Shown here: in pieces, positions 24,500-43,200 of the stretch
Layout: every line of letters begins with the position of its first letter
Numbering within the stretch: position 1 is the stretch's first letter
From: Congeria kusceri
Lineage: Eukaryota > Mollusca > Bivalvia > Myida > Dreissenidae
Assembly: GCA_027627225.1 (NCBI GenBank)
Contig: CM051025.1
Location: 74,546,974 to 74,610,973, forward strand
DNA length: 64,000 nt
Reading direction: 5' to 3'
The notes under the pieces: model-generated
What the model was told of the DNA's origin: nothing
The model's input: only the letters and a program-made list of their open reading frames with translations
Database searches by the model: none
Translations under genes and position numbers: made by a program

Positions 24500-27400
24500 C
24501 TTATCTTTATTGTTCAAACCGTAGAGAGTCAAATATAAAATGTTCTACTGTTTCTTTTTCCTGGCATACATCACAGTATTCATCATAGTTGTCGGTTATT
24601 TTTGACCGGTGACCTTTCAACAGAGTGTGACCACTTATTAGCTGGTTTATTACACTAAATGTTTTTCTGTCTCGTTCACCAGTGCAACTACGTTTTCCTG
24701 GTTTTTCAAAGAACTCCTGTATCCGAGATGTTTTTTTCTGAGTTTGTGTATTGCGTTGCCCATTTGTCCAGGGCCCTTGATTTCATAAGTTTTATCTCTT
24801 CTTTGGCATCTTGTCTGTCATGATTGGTATCTTCTTTCAATATGATTGCCTCTTGTGCAGCAAGTTTTGCCCGCTAATTCATTTCCACATACTTATTTGT
24901 GTCCTTGGATCCAATGAATTTCTTTATTATTGCCTTTTGATTCAATATCTGCGACTTGTTGTTTTATTTTTATAACTGAATATATATATATTTCTAGTTG
25001 GTACTTCTTTCGAAAAGGCTACTGATATTGCTGCCTGGCAGTCTGTAAAAATTATTTTTTTTATTGACCATGTCCTTTAATTCACTTATGAATTCCAATC
25101 CAAGTTCAATTCCTACAAGTTCACCCTTGTAATTGTTACCAAATTTTCCCAGACTTCTGCGCAGCAATACAGGACTACAATTGTATCCTGACAGGCAAAC
25201 GACAGCTCCTGCTCCTGTTGGGCCAGGATTTCCTAGGGTTTGAACCGTCCGTAAACACGAGTATGTCTTCTTCTGTGCACTTATTTAGTATTTCTATTAA
25301 ATTATATGCCTGTTCTTGTTTAACATTCACGAAGTCTTTACTGTTGATTGTTTCTGTGGTTCTAAATAGACCTAGTGATTTTTCGTTAAATTCAAAATCT
25401 TTTTCGATATTCTGGAGACCCACATTTACTTTTAATTCTATATAACATGGTGTTGGTTTGTTTGGTTTTAATTGCGGATTTGTCGCCCATTCCATGAAGT
25501 CCCTATAAATAGGGTCGTTTTCTCTCTTTGCAGCTATTATTACAGTTTCTTCTGTCTGTCGGAGTTAATATGTATATTCAAAGGTAATGTGTTGGTTAAT
25601 ACCTCCAGTACTTCAGTGCTTGTACTGGTCACACAACCACTTGCTCTTAACATGGCACTTCTCTGAATACTGTTAAATTCTTTAATGCATTTATCAGTTG
25701 CAGTTATTAGTGCTGCCACACCAAGATCTATAATTGGAAGTATAGGGGATTTATACAGTCTCATGTCTGTTGACTTAGAGCATCCATGGTTGTTTTCTAC
25801 AAATCTGTCCAGCTGCTGTAATGCTTTGAACCCTTTTTGTGCCTTTTTATGACTTTCAAAGTTCATTTGACTGTCTATAACTATGCCAAGTACTTTCTTC
25901 GCTTGGACTACTTCTAGTTCTCTTGAATTGAATTTTTCAGTGACTGTTGAATCATTTCCTATGATTAATGCTTTAGTTTTCTCAGGAGCAATAGCCATAT
26001 TGCACTTGTCACACCATGGTTTCATTTTCAAAATGTCTCGATTGGTTGCTTTCATCGCTTTATTAACATTAGTGTGGTGATTCCAAATACACACATCATC
26101 TGCGAATTTTGAATGATATCCTTGAATATTGATCAAACTATCACGTGTATATAAGTTGGATAATGTTGGACTTAGTACTAATCCTTAAGGAATACCTGCT
26201 TTTGATGTCATGACAGGAGACCGATATTCATTTACCTTGATATAAAATTGTCTGTTTGTTAAAAATTCCTTCAAGTATAACCATAGTCTTCCTCTGATAT
26301 TGTTCTCATAGGCCTTTTTCAACAATCCAGCCGCCAAACACGTTCGAAACAGGATTCATAATCCAATACAACCAGAACTGATTTCTCTTTCTTTACCATA
26401 TTTCCTTTAATGCTCTGCACCATGCGCAGAACAACTTATGTGCATGACTTGTTCTTTCTATATGCATTCTGTGATATTGAGAAACTTTTATTCACCTCTA
26501 ATTTCCAGTTTAGCCGCCCTTTGATAAATGTTTCCATTATGTTACCTATCACACTTCCTAAAGTAATTGGTCTATATGATTTACTATTGTTATAGGTTTC
26601 CTTGTCTGGCTTTGGTAACATTATCTTTGGATCTAATTGGAATCCCTCTGGCAGTATCCCTCCTTTCCAGCATTTCTGAAATAACTGATGAATGCTTTTG
26701 TTTAAGAACTTTCCTCCTTTCTTCAGCATTATGCCAAGAACTTTCTCTTCTGGACTGGGAGCACTGTGAACATTAATGTCTCTAATTACAGCATCTACTT
26801 CTTGTAACAATATATCACTGTTATCCAATTCATTTACATTATTGTTTAATTTTTTCTGTTCCTCTTTTTCTATTATCTTAATCTCATTTTCTACTTCTTT
26901 ATACCATGCTGGATTAATATCCTGTATACTCAGATTTTCCTGTCCATAGGTGTTTTTAATTTCATTGAATATCTCTTCATCTGTAACCGCTAGCGTATTG
27001 TCCGTTCGTAGCAGTGGCTGCACCACTACCTTTGTATGATCTTTTCTTGATTTATTTATAATATTCCAAAATTGCCCGGTTGCTTTGGGTCTAGTTCTGC
27101 AGATAGCTTTTCTAAATAACTGTTTTGATTTTTTACCTGCGTTTACAAATTCATGTCTACATTCATTTAATTTCCTTTCGTTTGTGGGATCCGATAAATA
27201 CTCTCTTTGCTTTGAAAATTTTTCTTCGTAGTTGTTTTATATCTTCTGTCCAAAAGCCTTACTGTGTGGACATATTGTTTTCTTCAATATAATTTCTTCA
27301 GCCCCCTTTGTGATTGTGTTCACTAGTGAGTTGTAGATATCATTTGTATCTGAAGTGTTATTGGTACTGGTGGTTTGTAGCCATTCATACATCTCTTTAT

Positions 27401-27838
27401 TACACCACGTTTCCCAGAGTCTCCAATCTGTCTTTTTTATGTCCCATTTCTGATACGGTTCACATCGGTCTTGTTCTAAATAAAACAATTTCTTCAACAT
27501 AACTTCGTTCTCAGGAGGTATGTAGACTGAGCCTATAATTAAACTCTGATTGTCTTAGAACACCTCCCACCAAACTGCCTCAATGTCACATGTGTGTAAG
27601 TCGTTTCTTGCAAACTTTCAGACTTTTGTATATCACTAATGCCACACCACCACCTTGATTGATTCTTCTTTCGCTAGCGATCCGATGTCATCGTTTCTTG
27701 ATGGTCTCTTTTATTTCACAGCCTGTGTGCCATATTTCTGATTGTGCAAATATTTTTATTGATTGAGATTTAATTATTTTCTCTAAGTAGCTGAAGGAGG
27801 TGTTGATTGATCTCACATTAGCTTGTTCTATTTTCATT
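24500..27838 (-). pseudogene. LINE ORF2 remnant: endonuclease, reverse transcriptase, RNase H
   Basis: It begins near 27836 with KIEQANVRSINTSFSYLEKI and reaches RINQGGGVALVIYKS, the first part of an APE-type endonuclease. It then jumps to SVYIPPENEV, so the middle and the catalytic GDFN-like part are not seen. Reverse transcriptase follows at 27026-26436 (SKSYRPITLGSVIGNIMETF, SISQNAYRKNKSCT) and 26136-25540 (FADDVCIW, the catalytic aspartates). RNase H is recognised near 25310 by ILVFTDGSN and further on by GELVGIELGLEFI. The frame changes several times and stops occur after 25175, so no full polyprotein can be made. Confidence 0.85.
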
Positions 27839-27904
27839 TTTTAATATTTAATTAATATTAATACTGGTACTATGTAATATATAAAAATAAAAGCACTTAA
27901 AACA

Positions 27905-27985
27905 TAAATAAAGGAATAAATGAATGAATGAATGAATGAATGATTGTATGAATGAATGAATGACTAAATAAATAAATAAATATTC
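27905..27985. repeat. (GAAT)n-type microsatellite
   Basis: GAATGAATGAATGAATGAAT-type tetranucleotide tract grading into AAATAAAT, placed exactly between LINE ORF1 and ORF2. It may have replaced the normal inter-ORF spacer. Confidence 0.9.
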
Positions 27986-28007
27986 TGATCTGTAACTTTT
28001 GTTGTCT

Positions 28008-28883
28008 TTAAGATCTTCCTTGTAATCTATTTCGCCAATATACAAATGCAGGACACTGTCTGTCACTTGCAGTATGTTGACCTTGACAATCTGCACTTTT
28101 TATTTGATTAGTGTACTTTCCTTCGTGATGTTTGGCACAAATTTCACAGCATGTATTATTTGTGCAGGTGTTAGCAATGTGTCCGTATTTGTGGCACTTA
28201 AAACACCTTGTTGGTATGTTTTTCTTTGTCCTGTATGGTTGGATGCTTATCTGTCTGTCAGCAATAACTATTTTGCTCTGAAATAGCTTTTGTATGTCTG
28301 TATGTGTCTCACAGTAGAAAATTACTAATGAAAATTTCTTTTGGGTATCTCGGTATCTGAGTCTTCTGTATCTTGCTTGAATTTTGGTTTGTTTTTTCAC
28401 TTGATCTTCAAGCTCTGCTTCTATTAATCTAATGGGGACGTTCTTAAGAACGCTAATAGGTTTTGGGTTGAGATCGTGAACTCTGAGATTCGATTCTGTG
28501 GTGTTAAATGCCTCTTCTGGCCAGTCATCAATAAGTTTCTGTTTATCTTCCTCTCTTTCTACATGTACACTAATGCCTCCTCTTGTAAGAGGGTATGCCA
28601 ATTTCACATTAACTTGCTTCTGTTTCTTAATTTCTTTCTTGATTGTCCGACTGTCTTTGAAATCTGTGGGATTGGAGATTCCGTAAATGATGACAATTTG
28701 ATCTGTGTTGTATTCTTTCTTAGTTGAACTTCTTGTGAGTTCTTCTGTTACTTGCTTCTGTTCTATGGATAACTGTTCTAGTCTATTGTTATCTTTGTAT
28801 GTACCTTTATCTGTTTTCAGGTCTGCTATGGAGATGATTTGTGGTTCTGGAACAATGTCTGTTTGGGTGCTTGTTGTATTTGT
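28008..28883 (-). pseudogene. LINE ORF1 (zinc-knuckle nucleic-acid-binding protein)
   Basis: The frame is open for 291 codons, with no ATG near its beginning, so the 5' end is damaged or the start lies elsewhere. The C-terminal part has a CCHC knuckle (CFKCHKYGHIANTC) followed by a second cysteine/histidine cluster (CCEICAKHH...C...H). The N-terminal half is lysine- and glutamate-rich. Zinc-knuckle ORF1 proteins bind their own RNA in LINE particles. It belongs with the reverse transcriptase remnant immediately downstream on the same strand. Confidence 0.8.
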
Positions 28884-28949
28884 CTATTTTTGTGATCTTT
28901 GTCTATTATTAATCCCGTATTTTTTATACAAAAGACGCCATGCCAAACT

Positions 28950-31500
28950 CTTTCAAATGGTGTGTGGTAGATGGGTAATATTAGAAACCAATTTTAACGT
29001 GGTCATAAACTGAATGCTTACAGCATAATATATAGCGGACTTACGTTGTTATTTTAATGAATATTAAAAGACTCCGATGTCCGGATACCGGTGACACAGA
29101 TAGGCCGTTAAACAATCGACAATCATGTCCGTATGTTTTAATTACCTTTAAGCTGTTTTACAGTGCAACATTGTTCTTCTTCGACGATCGGGACACGTAT
29201 CGTGGTGGAGGGTATTGCCAGTGTATTAAGGTTTGGACAGTAGTTAAAACAATTAACTTGAAGTAAATACTGATTATTTTGATTCATTCAGCGAGTTTTT
29301 TGTATTTCCCAATTAATTCAGATGAAATACCAGTTCGATATATGGTCAACTATCACGTTTTCGTGGTATAAACAGTTTTCGGGTATTAAACATTAACACC
29401 GCTTACGTCATCGCTCGCGCTTGACCGATATGTTTTGTTGTGGTTGTTTGGCAGTTTGACAGCTTTTTGTTTATATGTGAAACATGCGCTCAAAACTAAA
29501 GTATGAGCAATAAACTAATAAAATAAATTATCTGTCTATTATTTTATATAATTTATCTACCAATTTATCAATCATATTTTTTTTCCTTTCATGATTTTTA
29601 TGTTTAAAAGTCGAGAGAATAAATGCTGTGACGCAAGCAACCTGAAATAAACTGTCTGCAAGGTAAATTTGACCACTTAGGGCAGTTCAAATGCATTTTG
29701 AGATGACTCCGAAAACTTGTTTGTTTCGTCACAACCAAAATAGCTGGCAGTGACCTGACCCAGAGGTTAAAACAATGATGTAGAAAGTACTTTTAATGTT
29801 TTAAAGATACCTGGATAGGTAAATAGGAGTGCTTTATCATGTTTTCATCAACATATCTCTAGAAACAAGAAAGCACACTTTCCACCAGTCATTATGCAGC
29901 TTAATACCACGAAAACCAGGTGGACCATCATACCCTAACTATTCTTTAGAAGTTGTTTATTTCATGCTGGTGTAATATGACCTAAATAAAAGAGGATGGG
30001 TATTACAAGTGCATTGTTGTTGTTTTTTTAATTTCTCCTTTAAAAAGTCCTATTGATGTGTGCCTTAAAACAAAAGTATATTCTGGTACATATCATTCAA
30101 TATGAAATGAAAAGTATAATATCAGATTTATAAAACAGTTCATATAATTGAAAAACTCCAGACCAGTAGTAATATACGCCCCTACAAAATATGTTATAGT
30201 GACAAATATTAAGTGTTAAATTCAAACATTGCTGTCGTTTTCTGTGTTAGAATAAATTTTACGGAAATCTGAAAGCACGTATAAAATGCCCATTTACTTC
30301 AGCCATACTGGATATTTTCATATACACCGGTAATATACTTACCATTTTATATGAACTGATTGAGTAATAGACCGACATATATTTAATTCTTTGACTGGAT
30401 ATATTATTTAAACGGACTATGTCGGCGAATAAATGGATTCCTATTACATTATAAATGATAGTATATAATAGACATGCGCTTTATAAAAACATGTGCATGA
30501 AATAAATACACATAATATAATACACAATAAGATATTTGATAAAAACAAATTAGCAAAAAAGTCTGGAAAATTAAAACCCACACAGGGATCGAACTCACGA
30601 CTTAATAACAGTAGACAGCGCTTTAACCAGCTGCGCTATCATGCTTGGTAAGAAGTTGAGTGTAAACTATGGTTATAGAAAATACCCACAATTATTACGT
30701 CAAAATGTAAACACGAAAAGGGCCAAACAAACAAAACCCATATTATAAATTGATTTTTATCTCAGAATGCGTGCACTCTTTTTTCATTATATACATTCTG
30801 TTTTAATCATTATTATATGTCAGTTTAATATCTGAATGTCAGAATTTTTATAGAAATTGCCCCCTTGAGGCCCTTTTATATTACATAGTCCCTTTAAACG
30901 GATGAATGAATGGAGAGTACTCAACATTCTGTGTTATCATTTAGCGGTGTATATGTACAATGTTTAGCGTAAGGCAACACAGCACGCCATCACTGTAACG
31001 AAACAGAGCGTTTCATAGATGTTTGTATATATATACGCTGAAAATAGTGCCTGTTGATTTTCGTTAGCAAAATATTATTAGCACTAATGTTAATTTGTAA
31101 AATAAGTTATTTAGCTTCGGTACCTGGATAAACGTGTTTCAAGTTAAATGGTACAGGAAATTGAATAAAATTACAATGTATATTATAAAATGTTCACAGC
31201 AGGGTTAACAGATCTTTGCTCACTTTGGCTTAAACTATAGTTTGAGGTACACACGTGGTATACGATAGACGCTGTTTAGTTTGTTTTTCGTTTGTCATTC
31301 TCAATTGTGACCTCCGATGTTTTCATCGAAATGTTTCCTGTTGATTAAGTGTCAACGAACGTAAGTGCTAAAACAAATATTATGCTCTTATAAGAAGCTC
31401 CTCAATTATCAATAGCTTATATCTAGACATGCAACATTGGTGTTTTACCAATACCACAACATTTTAAGTGAGCCCAACGGTACGTCGATCGGTACTGGCG
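28950..31500. other. AT-rich intergenic DNA
   Basis: No gene is recognisable on either strand. The one clear feature is the tRNA-derived sequence at about 30575-30650. Confidence 0.5.
30575..30650 (-). repeat. tRNA-derived SINE head
   Basis: The minus strand shows a tRNA-like A box (TAGCGCAGCTGGTTAAAGCG) and B box (GAGTTCGATCCC) about 35 nt apart. The acceptor stem does not pair well, so it is a SINE promoter relic, not a working tRNA gene. Confidence 0.7.
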
Positions 31501-31816
31501 CAGTGCCTAAATCCGCCACATTTGGGAGGTACTTTTACGATATTTTCAAAAGTAGTAAACCAATCTACACAAAATTCACAAAAATCAAGTTAGGTGTAAT
31601 GTGCAATTTTTTTTTTTTTACTGGCATATTTTGGTTTCATTTCGAATTCTTGACATAGAAAAATAATTAGCGAGATTGAAGTCCAAAACAGTGTAAAAAT
31701 AGACTAATAAATGAGACGTTTAACGCGAATTTAGTGCTACGTACTTTGTAATACGGGCTAAATCCTCCAGATCATTATTGCCCATATAAAAGTAGCTCAG
31801 CATTGGCACAGGGCCT

Positions 31817-32080
31817 AATGCACCTATCAATATTTTCTCCCAGGGGGGGGGGGGGGTGCTGCGGGCGAACCCAGGGGAATTGGACTTAATGTACTTTGGG
31901 GGATCTAATCCCCCACCCTAGAGCCAAGCATTTTTGTCTAAATCCCCTTAATTTGGGATGCTTAATTGGTGTATCAAATTGTTCGGCGTGTCATATTCCC
32001 GCCTATCGGTAATTGCTTTCAGTCTAAAGTCCCGTATGTGCCCGTCGCTCCCCCCCCCCGGGGGAAAATATTGATCGTGT
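31817..32080. mobile_element. MITE with GCACCTATCAATATTTTC ends
   Basis: Starts TGCACCTATCAATATTTTCT next to a G run and ends with a C run and GGGGGAAAATATTGAT. The related copy at 34130-34447 is in the opposite internal orientation, and a fragment lies at about 40855-40915. Internal landmarks are AGTCTAAAGTCCCGTATGTG and the paired GGGGGATCTAATCCCCCA. Confidence 0.75.
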
Positions 32081-32457
32081 AAGTGCCTAAATCCGCCACC
32101 CCTCTTTAAAATTGCTGGAAAATAATAGTTTGTTCGAAATCCATTTTTCAAGCAATTTATATTGAGTTTAAAATAATAATAAAAAAAAAACATTTTTCTT
32201 TATTCGGAGATCATTTTCAAATGTTTTTTTTTTTTTTTTTTATCTTGGTGACCCAAAGACGTTTGGTGAAAACTCGAAGACCAGGAACCGTGTCATGCTT
32301 ATTCTACATCTGACTATTGTTCTAATTCAAACTTTATTATTAAGCAGTTTACTGTTTGTTGTTGATACGTGTTTCAATTTTCTTAAACAATTCTCTTTTT
32401 TTTTTTAAATAAAAATAGATCATTTGTATGGCTCTAAAATTGAGACCCTGCGTGGGG

Positions 32458-32748
32458 GACGAAGTGATGCGCTTTTGAGCGGCGTGAAATTAACTAAGTG
32501 ACTTATCTGAAATGTGCATGTGCTTAATATGCAGTTTTCCGCATTTTAATGTATTCATTTCAAATAAATACTTGGTGTTTTTTATGTTTCACATGTGGAT
32601 ACCATGCAGGGACGAAGTGATGCGCTTTTGAGCGGCGTGAAATTAACTAAGTGACTTATCTGAAATGTGCATGTGCTTAATATGCAGTTTTCCGCATTTT
32701 AATGTATTCATAGCAAATAAATACTTGGTGTTTTTTATGTTGCACATG
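32458..32748. repeat. 153 bp direct duplication
   Basis: Two near-identical blocks start GACGAAGTGATGCGCTTTTG and run through AGCGGCGTGAAATTAACTAA and ATGCAGTTTTCCGCATTTTA to AATAAATACTTGGTG. Only two or three differences are visible, so the duplication is young. Confidence 0.9.
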
Positions 32749-33002
32749 CTCAAATGTGGATACCATGCAGGGCCCCCCCCCCCCCCACCCCCCACCCCGT
32801 GCAGTTTATTTACATTTAGGGGTCATGGGCAAGACAATTGAATTAAATATTGAATTACTCAACAGATCAAGAAGAAAATTCGTCAGCATTGTAAAGGGAA
32901 ACGTCTTAATCACCCGAAATCAACCAAAAAGTCATCGCTCTGGTACAAACGCTAATTTTGGTGGGGTTGCGGATTTAGGCCAGTGGCGGGTTTAGGCACT
33001 GC

Positions 33003-33720
33003 ACCACTGTAGGTCTAGTCTAATAAATAAAGTTTAACGCGAAATTAGTGCAACTTTTGGGCTAAATTCGCAGTAACTATTGCCGATATAGAATGTATCT
33101 TAATATTTGCACAGGGCCTAATTTATTGTGCTACTGTAGGCCTAGCTGGCCCGAGTGGCCTAGAGAGACTTAGCTTGCGTATATCGTATACCGGTATTAA
33201 AAGTGCTTTATATAATAGATCTTTGCCTGGATTTTTAAGACTACAATAAAGAACAGGCCTATCCATTGCATTTGATATTGTACCCAAAGATTGGGCTTGT
33301 TATGTCCAGGCCGTCAGATGTGCGTGACATGTCACCAAGCTAAGTTTTTGGGACGAATAATTAATAAATAATTGATCTAACATTACTTGTAACAAAAAGG
33401 TCACGTGCAAAAAAATGAGTTGCTTTTTATATTGGCGAATGTAGCATCACTAAATCCATTTCACGGCATTTTAATATAGGTAGATCTATAACCAAATCAA
33501 ATGTATGTGGAAATGAATAATTAAAGCACTCACAGATCTTAATAAATTGAGCCTTAATAATGTATTGACTTACTTGAAATCTATTCCTTTCTACCATGCT
33601 GTTATTTAACCAGCCAACAATAACTATTTATGTTGATACATCCAAGCAATGAGTTAAGAAACTTAAACGATCTTTAGCCGAAATTTTGTAGCAATTTTCA
33701 GTGCTGTAACATTCCGAACG
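33003..33720. promoter_or_regulatory. Region upstream of the NUDT12-like gene
   Basis: Non-coding. It should contain the 5' untranslated region and promoter of the downstream gene, but no specific motif stands out. Confidence 0.25.
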
Positions 33721-39506
<5,786 letters not shown>

Positions 39507-40850
39507 CCCCTACGTGTACATAGAGACTACAAGTGTCCTAGTGAACATACCTCAGGACCACCCGTTGAATGTGATGCAAAATGAATGTAGTGTCTACTGT
39601 GATTATCTGACATACAGTTGTTATTCAAAATGTCATTTGACTTGACAGTATTATTTTTATGCACTTTATTGCAATATAGTGAGCTTCAACTGTCCCGGTG
39701 GCACCAGTTTCGAACGGACGATGTAAACAATCAATGAAAAAAAATCGCTCAATAAGCTATGAAGATAAAATATTTTGTTACCAAAATTGTTGAGAGTGTT
39801 CTAAAATTGTATACAGAAATTAAAATTTATTTTGTTTATAACTTTTCAAAATAACAACAAACATGGCGGTACCCACCTCTTGCCTAAATGGGACTGACGT
39901 CATCAGTTTCTGACAGTGTACAAGGAAATGGCAAAAGTGAGTCTACTTGTCTATATATAGCAAGCTTTCAAATTTTACAACATTGTTATTGTTGTTTTCT
40001 TATTTTAAGCAAGAAAACAATAAATATTTTAAATATAATGTCTTTATTTGGTTACTCCGCCACAAGAGTCATAAAACTGTCAACTCTGCGTAGTACTTAT
40101 AATGGGGAACGGAACTTTAGGTGTTGTAACATGAATGTATACTGTTCTTTGACAATTCTTTAGGAATCTGCCATGTCTTGGGGTAGTATGTGGACCTATT
40201 TTGTTTCCTGTACCAAACCTGTACGCTGGCATCGATCCGAGGAAATGGAATATTTTTTCCCAAAAATAATAAAATATGAGGAAAAAATGTGAAGAACAAA
40301 AATGGTCATATGGAAAAAAAAATTGAAACGACTTTCTAATTTTAATATAGTTATATGCCTGTAATTTGGGAATATTTTTGTGTATCCAATTTTTCGGACA
40401 CGAACGTTTTGAATTATATTTAAATGTCCGAAAACATGGAGCTTTTCCGGTAGTTTGATTTCCATATTTGCAAAAAATAAGTGATGCAGACGAAGAATCT
40501 CCGTCCTTTTGAATCTCCGCCCTGTTAAGAAAGTAAGCGCAACAAATTACGCGTGAAATCTAGTTTAGCGTTAAACAGACACCGTCCGAAACTGATGCCG
40601 TGACGATAATCCTGATATAAAATACTTAAATAGAATATTTGAGAAATCCGGTTCTGGGGCCTGAGCTAGTTTCTCCTCTGATACGTCGTGCAATAACACG
40701 CCAGTGAAGTGTGCACGTGTGAAATGTCAAGTATCCATAGGCGGCGATTTTGCAATAACACGCCAGTGAAGTGTGCACATGTGAATTGAATTGTCAAGTA
40801 TCCATAGGCGGCTTTAGATGGGGCGGAAGCGGCGTACGCTCCCCTCTTAA
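39507..40850. other. NUDT12 3' region and intergenic DNA
   Basis: The first few hundred bases should be the NUDT12 3' untranslated region. Beyond that I recognise no gene. Two near-identical phrases, CAATAACACGCCAGTGAAGT at about 40690 and 40753, mark a ~63 bp duplication. Confidence 0.45.
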
Positions 40851-40854
40851 ATAA

Positions 40855-41097
40855 AGTCCCGTATAAGCCCGCCGCCCCCCCCCCCCCTCTCCCCTGGGGG
40901 AAATATTGATAGGTGCATTATAACTTCAAAACTACACAAGTTATTAACTATATAACGTTGAAACTTTGAATAATTTGATGAAATAATTGCCATAACACAG
41001 TTTTGTATTTCAACAAATGTTGATCACTTTCCAAAATATGTGTCAACTGAAATACTTCGAATAGTCGAGCGTGCTGTCCTCTGACAGCTCTTGTTTA
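40855..41097 (-). mobile_element. Fragments of two dispersed repeats
   Basis: 40855-40915 is an end of the MITE family at 31817 and 34130 (GGGGGAAATATTGATAGGTG). 40920-41097, on the minus strand, is a copy of the 16037 repeat: it starts AACAAGAGCTGTCAGAGGAC at the high-coordinate end and continues AGCACGCTCGACTATTCGAA. Confidence 0.7.
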
Positions 41098-41468
41098 CAC
41101 CTCACAATACATGTATCTTAAACATATACATTTTGTTGCCAATGACCCGTTCTTCAATCAATTTATTGTAATAATAAATGGCGATATCGCACTTGTCCCG
41201 CCATGTAAGAGAGACAACAAAAGTTCGTTGGCAGCCTTTTTCAGTTACTGAAAATGTCCGCCCTCTCTAACTCAAAATCCTATAACCGCGCCTGGTATCT
41301 GCTGCTGTATCATACAGTTGTAGGCCTACAATTTACATACTTTAAAATTATATAATCGTGATGGTTATATATATCAGTTGAATGTTATACAAACGTATGT
41401 ACTATGTTCATTGTTTTGGAAATACACCTTCTTTCTTGGAATATGTTGTTCAAACGCTTTACCCTAAC

Positions 41469-43148
41469 TACTGTGGAATCACTAATTTTCGCGGTGGTCT
41501 AATTTTCGCGCTCCCGCCATTGCGCGAATTTAAGACCACCGCGAATATTTACCGATTTCGTAGTGTAGCAACACCTTGGGAGCTTACACGTTTTAGTTCA
41601 AATATACGACAAGACAAGACATGCGTTTTATTCAAGATAAGTACAAGGTACATAATCTAGCAAAAAATTTCGTAAATACATTCTATCAGCGGTCAATACG
41701 TTCGGAGCATGTTTTGAACAGGATTCAAATGAAAACATATAAATTTAAAGACATTGCATCATTTCCAGATAAGTAACATACATATGGAGAGTGATGTACA
41801 TGTTTATTACACAGTAATAGATTGTCTTATTTCTAGTGCGTATTTTACATCTGTTGCAACACTTTTAAGTACATTAGAGTTAACAGATCCCATAAGTGAA
41901 TTTAATTTATAGACTGATGGTCTATCGTGAAATCGTTTATCAAGAAATCGTCGCCTTACAGTTGAGTAACATGGACAAATGCATATAAAATGATAGACGT
42001 CTTCTAAATCACAGTATACCGCAATACAAACAATATATTTCGTTTCTTGGAATATTACTAGATCCATAGCGACGGTAATCGTTCGTAAATATATGCAGAT
42101 AGGCCTATATGTTACGATGCGAATGCTTTTAAGGAACGTTATTGAATGTTTTCTTCATCGGCTTCATGCTGATTAATGAATGCATATTTATCTTTTAAAT
42201 TCAATTGTGTGCGTTTTCGTACATTTAAATGCTGTCATACACTGCAGATCCGTTATATCGCGATTCGCGGGGTCCATGTATATAAATATGTATATACATG
42301 TATACACTCTAGCCCATTTTCGTGACCTAAAAACATGAACGTCATTACATTGCCTTTTTCATTGTTTTACTGAATTTCAAATCGCGTATAATCAATTCGA
42401 AATCCGAAAAGACTTTCCGAATATTACTGTTCACGTGATGTAAACACGAATTATATTCTACAATCAAACTGCACGTATGTTTAAAAAAAAAAAGCGAAAA
42501 TTATGCCGACGTGTACAACGTCACGTCATCCGCATGGAACGCGTGGGTGCATTGATAGCCATAAAAACACTTTGTAGCACAGAGAATATTGAGATCTTTA
42601 CTTTTGTATAAAAATTTCGCAACGCCTAACAACACAATTGTATTTCTATAACACAGTTACGCAAGGCATGATTTTGAACTCTCGTAATACAACGAGTAAA
42701 AGGAACATGAAGATGTTACTTTTCACAAGTTGGTCTTTTGAGTAAAGAATTAGCTCCCGCAATGTGTAGCCGTGAAGAGTATTTAAATCGGCACTTAATT
42801 AACAACAAGGTGTCAGTTTGACAAAATGTGATATATTGTATATATTGTCTCGCCTAAATCTGCGACCACTGTTGTCCATTAAGGGCCTAATCCGGTACTA
42901 ATATACGTGTTTATTGCGACAAACAAGCTGTCACAATAGGACCCTTTATTAGCGTTATGTCTGGTTGGTCGTTTAGTTGTATAATGGACACATATTTTTG
43001 TGTAAAAACCAATTCTTGTTTGTTTGTTGTTATTTTTATTGTTTTGTTTTTCAAGATCGTAGTTGCGCGATTTTAAGACCGCGCGAATATGTCCGCGGTC
43101 GCAAGTTCGCGAAATTTGTGCCCCGCGAATTCAATTGATTCCACAGTA
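41469..43148. mobile_element. 1.68 kb segment bounded by TACTGTGGAATCA inverted ends
   Basis: TACTGTGGAATCA at 41469 and TGATTCCACAGTA at 43136-43148 are perfect inverted ends. CpG-rich subterminal blocks follow (TTTCGCGGTGGTC, CGCGAATTTAAGACC on the left; GCGCGATTTTAAGACCGCGC on the right). No transposase is present, and the interior includes a LINE 3' fragment. It may instead be two solo ends of the same family. Confidence 0.55.
41590..42067 (-). pseudogene. 3' end of a second LINE
   Basis: The minus-strand frame gives DLEDVYHFICICPCYSTVRR then DRPSVYKLNSLM and VKYALEIR. This is the cysteine/histidine tail usual at the C-terminus of jockey/RTE-like reverse transcriptase proteins. Only the tail and 3' untranslated region remain, and the latter carries an AATAAA signal near 41625. 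Confidence 0.65.
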
Positions 43149-43200
43149 TCTGTGTATAAGTAAAATGGCGGCAAGTATTATACGTTTCACGTGCTTTATG

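Larger units (their letters stand above)
24260..28890 (-). mobile_element. Degenerate non-LTR retrotransposon (LINE) with RNase H
   Basis: In 5' to 3' order on the minus strand there is an ORF1 with a zinc knuckle, the start of an endonuclease domain, a reverse transcriptase with the FADD motif, an RNase H segment, and a terminal CDVC...VEHF zinc-binding tail. An RNase H after the reverse transcriptase is typical of the I superfamily of LINEs. Several frameshifts and an endonuclease deletion make it non-autonomous. Confidence 0.85.
31501..33002. mobile_element. Composite non-autonomous element, CAGTGCCTAAATCCGCCA ends
   Basis: Left end CAGTGCCTAAATCCGCCA; right end, read inverted, CAGTGCCTAAACCCGCCA. 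The interior has no transposase. It contains a nested MITE (31817-32080), another copy of the end phrase at about 32083, a 153 bp direct duplication (32458-32748) and several C or T homopolymer runs. Confidence 0.65.

Noticed and set aside
27848..28096. Minus-strand frame with repeated IHSFI
   Set aside because: Reading of the (GAAT)n microsatellite.
41382..41660. Plus-strand 92-codon frame
   Set aside because: Crosses the CpG-rich end of a DNA element; no conserved protein.
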